This document shows, in pieces, positions 58,189 through 64,000 of a stretch of 64,000 nt of DNA. The stretch spans positions 310,001-374,000 of the forward strand of contig NZ_KQ947475.1 in the NCBI RefSeq assembly GCF_001506075.1, in the 5' to 3' direction. The notes under the pieces were generated by a model. That model was not told the origin of the DNA. It ran no database searches and saw nothing but the letters and a program-made list of their open reading frames with translations. The stretch comes from Vibrio sp. MEBiC08052. Its GTDB lineage: Bacteria > Pseudomonadota > Gammaproteobacteria > Enterobacterales > Vibrionaceae. Every line of letters starts with the position of its first letter. Positions within the stretch are counted from its first letter, which is position 1. The translations under genes and the position numbers were made by a program.

Positions 58189-58992
58189 ATGTCCGAGTCT
58201 GATCTGGTAACGATTAACAATCTGATGTTTTCTCGTGGTGACAGAAAGATTTTTGATGATGTGTCACTCCATGTCCCACAGGGAAAGGTCACCGCGATTA
58301 TGGGGCCTTCCGGTATCGGGAAAACGACTTTGCTCCGTCTGATTGGTGGGCAACTGCTGCCTGAATCCGGAGAAATCTGGTTTGATGGGGCAAATATTCC
58401 TGCTTTGGGGAGAAATAAGCTTTATCAGGCGCGCAAGAAAATGAGTATGTTGTTTCAGTCCGGTGCGTTATTTACCGATCTGAACGTATACGATAATGTG
58501 GCATTCCCGCTACGGGAGCATACCGAATTGAGTGAAACATTCATTCGGACACTGGTATTGCTCAAACTCGAAGCGGTCGGTTTACGAGGCGCGGCTTATC
58601 TGATGCCGAGTGAATTATCCGGTGGGATGGCACGCCGTGCGGCACTGGCCCGGGCCATCGCCCTGGATCCCGAGTTGATAATGTTTGACGAGCCATTCGT
58701 CGGACAGGATCCAATGACGATGGGCGTATTGGTTGAATTAATTCGTCATCTGAATCAGGCTTTGGGGATCACATCCATTGTTGTCTCTCACGATGTTCCG
58801 GAAGTGATGAGTATTGCGGATTGGGTATATCTTCTCGCCGATGGAAAAATCATTGCTGAAGGGACGCCAGAGTCATTACACCAGAACAATGATCCGCGGG
58901 TCAGACAGTTTTTACAAGGTGAAGCGGATGGGCCCGTGCCTTTCCGCTATCCTGCGCCGTCACTTGAGAAGGACCTATTTCATGTTGGCTAG
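58189..58992 (+). CDS. mlaF: Phospholipid ABC transporter ATPase MlaF
   Basis: A 267-residue ABC ATPase of the Mla pathway that keeps the outer membrane asymmetric by moving phospholipids. Walker [21 protein letters not shown] (about 37-56), signature [20 protein letters not shown], and Walker [21 protein letters not shown] are intact; SGGMARR is typical for MlaF/TTG2A. It starts [18 protein letters not shown]; mlaE begins inside its last codons. Confidence 0.95.
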   Translation: MSESDLVTINNLMFSRGDRKIFDDVSLHVPQGKVTAIMGPSGIGKTTLLRLIGGQLLPESGEIWFDGANIPALGRNKLYQARKKMSMLFQSGALFTDLNVYDNVAFPLREHTELSETFIRTLVLLKLEAVGLRGAAYLMPSELSGGMARRAALARAIALDPELIMFDEPFVGQDPMTMGVLVELIRHLNQALGITSIVVSHDVPEVMSIADWVYLLADGKIIAEGTPESLHQNNDPRVRQFLQGEADGPVPFRYPAPSLEKDLFHVG

Positions 58993-59773
58993 TTTTATTC
59001 AGTTTGCCGTTCGCACCGGGCGAAGAACATTTGATATCTGTGAGGCTTTTGGTCGTGCGACATTTATGTTGCTTGGTGCTTTACTGACTCGTCCTCACCC
59101 GGTGAAAAACTTTCCGCTGCTAGTCAAGCAAATCTATAGTGTCGGTGTGCTATCCATGGCCATCATCATTGTGTCGGGGTTGTTTATCGGCATGGTTGTG
59201 AGTTTGCAGGGCTATGTCATTCTGGTCGATTATGGGGCGGAAGGCAGTCTGGGAACACTGGTTTCTCTATCGTTGTTACGTGAATTGGGGCCGGTTGTGA
59301 CTGCATTATTATTTGCCGGACGAGCAGGCTCGGCACTGACGGCTGAAATTGGTTTGATGAAAGCCACCGAGCAGTTGTCGAGTCTTGAAATGATGGCCGT
59401 AGATCCATTGAAGCGCGTTATTGCACCTCGGTTTTGGGCCGGTGTGATTTCGATGCCGGTATTGGCGATGATCTTTATGGCTGTCGGCATTTGGGGAGGA
59501 CAATTGGTTGGTGTGGACTGGAAAGGGATTGACGATGGTAGTTTCTGGTCAACGATTCAGGCAACCGTCGAGTTAGGTCATGATATTGGTAACAGTATGG
59601 TGAAGTGCTTTGCGTTTGCTTTTACCATCGTGTGGATTGCCCTGTTTAATGGGTATGATGCGATGCCGACCTCTGAAGGTATCAGCCGAGCGACAACGAA
59701 AACAGTCGTCTATTCGTCTCTCGCTGTGTTAGGTCTTGATTTTGTTTTAACTGCACTGATGTTTGGGAACTAA
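58982..59773 (+). CDS. mlaE: Phospholipid ABC transporter permease MlaE
   Basis: A 263-residue permease (E. coli 260), starting [20 protein letters not shown] and overlapping mlaF by 11 bases. The N-terminal interfacial helix is followed by five membrane helices; the conserved [20 protein letters not shown] and [20 protein letters not shown] segments (about 75-94 and 102-121) are at the dimer core. With MlaF, MlaD and MlaB it forms the inner-membrane complex. Confidence 0.95.
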   Translation: MLASFIQFAVRTGRRTFDICEAFGRATFMLLGALLTRPHPVKNFPLLVKQIYSVGVLSMAIIIVSGLFIGMVVSLQGYVILVDYGAEGSLGTLVSLSLLRELGPVVTALLFAGRAGSALTAEIGLMKATEQLSSLEMMAVDPLKRVIAPRFWAGVISMPVLAMIFMAVGIWGGQLVGVDWKGIDDGSFWSTIQATVELGHDIGNSMVKCFAFAFTIVWIALFNGYDAMPTSEGISRATTKTVVYSSLAVLGLDFVLTALMFGN

Positions 59774-59775
59774 AC

Positions 59776-60285
59776 ATGCAACAAACACGAACAATAGAAT
59801 TTTGGGTGGGCACTTTCGTTATTGCCGGAATTTGCGCAATTTTGGTGATGATTTTTCAAGTTGCTGATGTAAAAGGTCTGGGATCGGATGATAGTTATCA
59901 ACTGACCGCGGAGTTTGACAATATCGGTAGTCTGAAAGTCCGTTCTCCCGTCAAAGTCGGCGGTGTGGTTATCGGTCGGGTTTCTGAAATCAGTCTGGAT
60001 CCGGAATCATTAAAGCCGATGGTTAAATTATCAATCAGCAGTCGATACAAAGAATTTCCCGCGACGTCCAGTCTGCAGATTTTGACATCCGGGTTGATTG
60101 GTGAACAGTATATTAGTTTGGTGCCCGGATTTGTCTGGGGAGATGAAACCGAGTTGCTGGGCAATGGTGACAAGGTTGAAGATACTAAGTCTGCATTAGT
60201 GCTGGAAAATCTGATTGGGCAGTTCCTCTATCGGAGTGGTAATTCCGGTGGTGATAAAAAAAGTCAGGCAGACACGAAGGAGTAA
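59776..60285 (+). CDS. mlaD: Phospholipid-binding MCE protein MlaD
   Basis: A 169-residue MlaD with one N-terminal helix (about 9-28, FWVGTFVIAGICAILVMIFQ) and a single MCE domain (about 37-118) with VRSPVKVGGVVIGRVSEISL. Hexamers form a periplasmic channel on MlaFEB. The C-terminal tail is hydrophilic (GGDKKSQADTKE). It starts two bases after mlaE. Confidence 0.95.
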   Translation: MQQTRTIEFWVGTFVIAGICAILVMIFQVADVKGLGSDDSYQLTAEFDNIGSLKVRSPVKVGGVVIGRVSEISLDPESLKPMVKLSISSRYKEFPATSSLQILTSGLIGEQYISLVPGFVWGDETELLGNGDKVEDTKSALVLENLIGQFLYRSGNSGGDKKSQADTKE

Positions 60286-60288
60286 GGG

Positions 60289-60924
60289 ATGTTAATGCGC
60301 TATATGATGTTACTGGTGGTTTTATTCTGTTCGATGACCAGTCAGGCACAAACCATTGATATGCACAATCCTTATCAGATGATGAAGCAGGTGTCAGAAA
60401 AGACGTTTCAGCGTTTGAAATCTGAGCAAAGTAAGATTCATCAAGATCCGAACTATCTGAAAGTGATCGTCAAAGATGAGTTGATGCCTTATGTCAATTA
60501 TCAGTATGCAGCTTTAAAGCTGTTAGGTCCTTACCTGAAAGGTGCCAAGAAGGATGATGTCCTGGCATTTATCGACGCATTTCAAGGCTATCTCATTAGT
60601 AGTTATGCGCAGGTTTTAACGCAATATAGTGATCAAGAAATTACATTTGGACCGGAGCCAAAAATCGATACAACAGACCGGATTACAACTGTGATGGTCA
60701 ATATTATCGATACACCGAACCCTGATATTAAACTTGAGTTTCAACTGAGAAAATCGAAATCAGGCGAATGGCAGGCTTTCGATATGATCGCTGAAGGTAT
60801 CAGTATGCTATCCAGTAAACGCTCGGAGTGGAGTGGCAAAATTAATAGTGATGGTATATTGGCTGTGGCGAATGAGTTGAAAACACTCTCTCAGCAACCG
60901 ATCACAATTGAGAAAAAATCATGA
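60289..60924 (+). CDS. mlaC: Periplasmic phospholipid carrier MlaC
   Basis: A 211-residue soluble periplasmic protein (E. coli MlaC 211) that shuttles phospholipid between MlaA-OmpC and MlaFEDB. Signal peptide MLMRYMMLLVVLFCSMTSQA then QTIDMHNPYQ. The NTF2-like fold has VKDELMPYVNYQYAALKLLG and AFIDAFQGYLISSYAQVLTQ. The ATG at 60295 is an alternative start with little effect. It ends overlapping mlaB by four bases. Confidence 0.94.
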   Translation: MLMRYMMLLVVLFCSMTSQAQTIDMHNPYQMMKQVSEKTFQRLKSEQSKIHQDPNYLKVIVKDELMPYVNYQYAALKLLGPYLKGAKKDDVLAFIDAFQGYLISSYAQVLTQYSDQEITFGPEPKIDTTDRITTVMVNIIDTPNPDIKLEFQLRKSKSGEWQAFDMIAEGISMLSSKRSEWSGKINSDGILAVANELKTLSQQPITIEKKS

Positions 60925-61229
60925 CACATCCTCAGTGGCATCCCCTTGAACAGGGCAACATTGAGTTGAGTGGTGCGCTGGATAGAGAAACTGTCCCCGG
61001 ACTATGGCAGTTTCTGCAGCAGTGGCAACCGACTCATGATCAAATCATGCTTTCACTCGAAAATGTGGTGCGGGTCGATTCCGCAGGCATGGTATTGCTG
61101 ATTCATTTAATAGAACATGCAAAAAAACGAAACTGCCATATAATGCTCAGTTTCGTGCCAGAGCAACTGAGCATGTTATTCCAGTTAAGTAACATTGAGT
61201 CGCTCGTAACAAACCATATTTCAGAATAA
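60921..61229 (+). CDS. mlaB: STAS-domain protein MlaB
   Basis: A 102-residue STAS-domain protein, the fourth inner-membrane subunit, which binds MlaF and stabilises the complex. Core segment LSLENVVRVDSAGMVLLIHL (about 44-63) contains the STAS loop D-S-A-G. It overlaps the mlaC stop by four bases, keeping the FEDCB order of other gammaproteobacteria. Confidence 0.93.
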   Translation: MTHPQWHPLEQGNIELSGALDRETVPGLWQFLQQWQPTHDQIMLSLENVVRVDSAGMVLLIHLIEHAKKRNCHIMLSFVPEQLSMLFQLSNIESLVTNHISE

Positions 61230-61246
61230 GTAATTAGGGGTAGATA

Positions 61247-61501
61247 GTGGATAGTGCACAAGTACAAGAGATTTTAGATGAGGCACTTCATCTTCACGAA
61301 ATCCATGTTAAAGGGGAAGGCAGCCATTTTGAAGTGATCGCAGTTGATCAATGCTTCGATGGGATGAGCCGAGTGAAGAAACAGCAATTCATCTACGCCC
61401 CTTTAATGGCATATATTCAGCGTAATGATATTCATGCCGTTTCCATCAAAGCCTACACCCCGGCAGAATGGGAACGCGATAAAAAACTGATGTCTTTGTA
61501 A
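61247..61501 (+). CDS. ibaG: BolA-family protein IbaG
   Basis: An 84-residue BolA-family protein of the IbaG (YrbA) branch, starting with GTG at 61247 six bases after AGGGG. The BolA motif [20 protein letters not shown] and [20 protein letters not shown] are typical, and a Cys in the FDGM loop region is usual for iron-sulfur coordination with monothiol glutaredoxin. It sits between mlaB and murA, a conserved order. Confidence 0.92.
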   Translation: MDSAQVQEILDEALHLHEIHVKGEGSHFEVIAVDQCFDGMSRVKKQQFIYAPLMAYIQRNDIHAVSIKAYTPAEWERDKKLMSL

Positions 61502-61507
61502 GGTTGA

Positions 61508-62776
<1,269 letters not shown>

Positions 62777-62791
62777 TTGATTGTCGAATTG

Positions 62792-62823
62792 AGTCGAAAC
62801 TGAAAAAGGGTTTCGGCTTTTTT
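62792..62823 (+). terminator. murA terminator
   Basis: A 9-base stem with one G-T pair, AGTCGAAAC (62792-62800) and GTTTCGGCT (62810-62818), loop of nine, then six T residues. It lies 15 bases after murA and marks the end of the mla-ibaG-murA run. Confidence 0.88.
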
Positions 62824-62868
62824 ATTGTGGGGCTGGTGTTGATGGCAGCCCTGATTTAGGAGAACAGA

Positions 62869-63612
62869 ATGATTGCACTATTACGTGTGTTTGTTGTCGT
62901 GATATTTGCGCTATTCATGTTTATCTTCGGATGTGGCTACTGTTTGTTGAGCCCTCGCAATCCGAAGCATGTTTATACATTTGGTCGATTGTTTGCTCGT
63001 ATGTCCCGTTTGTTTGGGATTAAACTTGAGCTGCGTTTGCCGGAGAATGCTCTTCAGCAGACACAAAGTATTTATATTGCTAACCACCAGAGTAATTGGG
63101 ATATGTTTACCGTTTCTGCGGCTGTCACACCGAGAGTGGTCACCGTCGGTAAGAAAAGTCTGGTCTGGCTGCCTTTGTTCGGGCAGCTCTATTGGCTGAC
63201 GGGCAATATCTTGATTGATCGTGCCAATAAAGCCAAAGCAAAAGGCACGATTGATCAGGTGGTCGATAGTGTCAAAAACAGCAAAGTTTCGGTGTGGATG
63301 TTTCCGGAAGGGACGCGCTCTCGCGGAAGAGGTCTATTGCCTTTTAAAGTGGGGGCGTTTCATGCCGCAATTGCCGCGGGTGTACCGGTTGTTCCGATTG
63401 TGTGTAGCTCAACCAGTCATCTGAAATTAAACCGTTGGAATAACGGACATGTCATCGTTGAGATGATGGCACCGATTCCGACGGAAGGCTTGCACAAAGA
63501 AGACGTTCGTCATTTGGCGAAAGAGTGTCATAAAGTGATGAAAGAGAAGCTTGAATCGTTGGATCAAGAGGTTTCTGTTTTAAATCAGGGGCGAGGATCA
63601 GTGATTAACTGA
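62869..63612 (+). CDS. plsC: 1-acyl-sn-glycerol-3-phosphate acyltransferase (PlsC)
   Basis: A 247-residue PlsC-type enzyme that makes phosphatidic acid by acylating lysophosphatidic acid at the inner membrane. An N-terminal membrane segment (about 3-25) precedes the catalytic motif ANHQSNWDMF (HX4D, about 70-75), and WMFPEGTRSRGRGLLPFKVG (about 144-163) is the FPEGT block. It starts MIALLRVFVVVIFAL, with AGGAGAAC upstream, and sits after murA. Paralogues of this type are common in vibrios. Confidence 0.93.
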   Translation: MIALLRVFVVVIFALFMFIFGCGYCLLSPRNPKHVYTFGRLFARMSRLFGIKLELRLPENALQQTQSIYIANHQSNWDMFTVSAAVTPRVVTVGKKSLVWLPLFGQLYWLTGNILIDRANKAKAKGTIDQVVDSVKNSKVSVWMFPEGTRSRGRGLLPFKVGAFHAAIAAGVPVVPIVCSSTSHLKLNRWNNGHVIVEMMAPIPTEGLHKEDVRHLAKECHKVMKEKLESLDQEVSVLNQGRGSVIN

Positions 63613-63636
63613 TACGAACTGGTTTACCGCGCTTAT

Positions 63637-63673
63637 GAAAAAGGTTGATAGCAATATCAACCTTTTTCTTTTT
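63637..63673 (+). terminator. plsC terminator
   Basis: A 14-base perfect stem GAAAAAGGTTGATA (63637-63650) with TATCAACCTTTTTC (63655-63668), loop GCAA, then five T residues. It lies between plsC and convergent ridA and may serve both. Confidence 0.93.
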
Positions 63674-63729
63674 AGCGGCGTGCGCATCAGTCAGTGTATC
63701 AAGCTAAACCAAACACACTTCAAATCCGC

Positions 63730-64000
63730 TTAACGGACAGCGATGGCTTCAATTTCAATGCCAACATCTTTGGGCAGGCGTGCGACTTCAACGCAAGAGC
63801 GAGCCGGATAGTTTGCGACGTTGTGCTCATCGAAAAACTTGCCATATACTTCATTGACGGTCGCAAAGTCACCGAGATCTTTGACAAAAACAGTCATCTT
63901 CACAATATTGGCGACCGTTAAACCGGCAGACTCAATGATGGCTTTGACGTTTTCCAGAGACTGACGGGCTTGCGCTGCAATTTCGACCGGTACTTCGCCT
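63730..64000 (-). CDS. ridA: RidA family 2-iminobutanoate/2-iminopropanoate deaminase (partial)
   Basis: The 3' part of a RidA (YjgF/UK114) gene, running off the right end of the window; about 90 C-terminal residues are seen of roughly 128. The visible part reads [40 protein letters not shown], and ends [20 protein letters not shown], with AIAVR at the end. The Arg in PARS and the Cys-Val-Glu segment are the family's active-site signature. RidA hydrolyses reactive enamine/imine intermediates from threonine dehydratase. Its start lies outside. Confidence 0.93.
   Translation of the reverse strand, partial: GEVPVEIAAQARQSLENVKAIIESAGLTVANIVKMTVFVKDLGDFATVNEVYGKFFDEHNVANYPARSCVEVARLPKDVGIEIEAIAVR

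Overview
The window is a contiguous piece of chromosome from a gammaproteobacterium, almost certainly a Vibrio or close relative in the Vibrionaceae. The S10, spc and alpha ribosomal operons, the cobA-cysD-cysN-SLC13-cysC order, the Zur-boxed DUF2607/DUF2796 zinc operon, and the msrA-tamA-tamB-ytfP-ppa-fbp-mpl and pmbA-mgtE-npr-rapZ-ptsN-hpf-rpoN-lpt-kds-yrbG-mla-murA blocks are all Vibrio-like. No rRNA, tRNA, insertion sequence, prophage or CRISPR array was seen. The species cannot be named from this sequence alone.

Layout. 1-12379: end of the S10 operon (rplD' to rpsQ), a terminator, an extended -10 promoter, the spc operon (rplN to rpmJ, with secY), a second terminator-like hairpin, an alpha-operon S4 leader and the alpha operon (rpsM-rpsK-rpsD-rpoA-rplQ) with its terminator. 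12451-17827: a mixed block of DUF2780 protein, fklB, divergent ytfB, an ElaA-type acetyltransferase, a Crp-like regulator and cpdB. 18061-23856: sulfate assimilation (cobA, cysD, cysN, an SLC13 permease, cysC). 23882-24775: a TIGR03899-type protein. 25025-28754: a five-gene zinc operon (DUF2607, zrgA, ABC ATPase, permease, DUF3299) behind a Zur box. 28841-39984: msrA, the TamA/TamB envelope translocation pair, ytfP, ppa, fbp, mpl and ubiX. 40029-43532: a TPP riboswitch and thiBPQ. 43587-45570: darP and pmbA.

45814-48253 is the accessory spot: an AT-rich insertion between two housekeeping genes, pmbA and mgtE. It carries a 291-residue protein with a hydrophobic domain, two small membrane proteins that look like tandem immunity paralogues, and a stand-alone Hcp of the type VI secretion system (T6SS). 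I read it as an orphan T6SS effector/immunity/carrier module with a membrane-targeting toxin. This is the most interesting part of the window.

48392-62776 returns to core genes: mgtE, the nitrogen-PTS/rapZ/rpoN cluster, LPS transport and Kdo synthesis (lptB, lptA, lptC, kdsC, kdsD), yrbG, and on the other strand the Mla phospholipid pathway, ibaG and murA. The window closes with a PlsC-type acyltransferase and a partial RidA gene. Envelope work dominates the right half: Tam, Lpt, Mla, Kdo and peptidoglycan precursor and recycling enzymes are all present.
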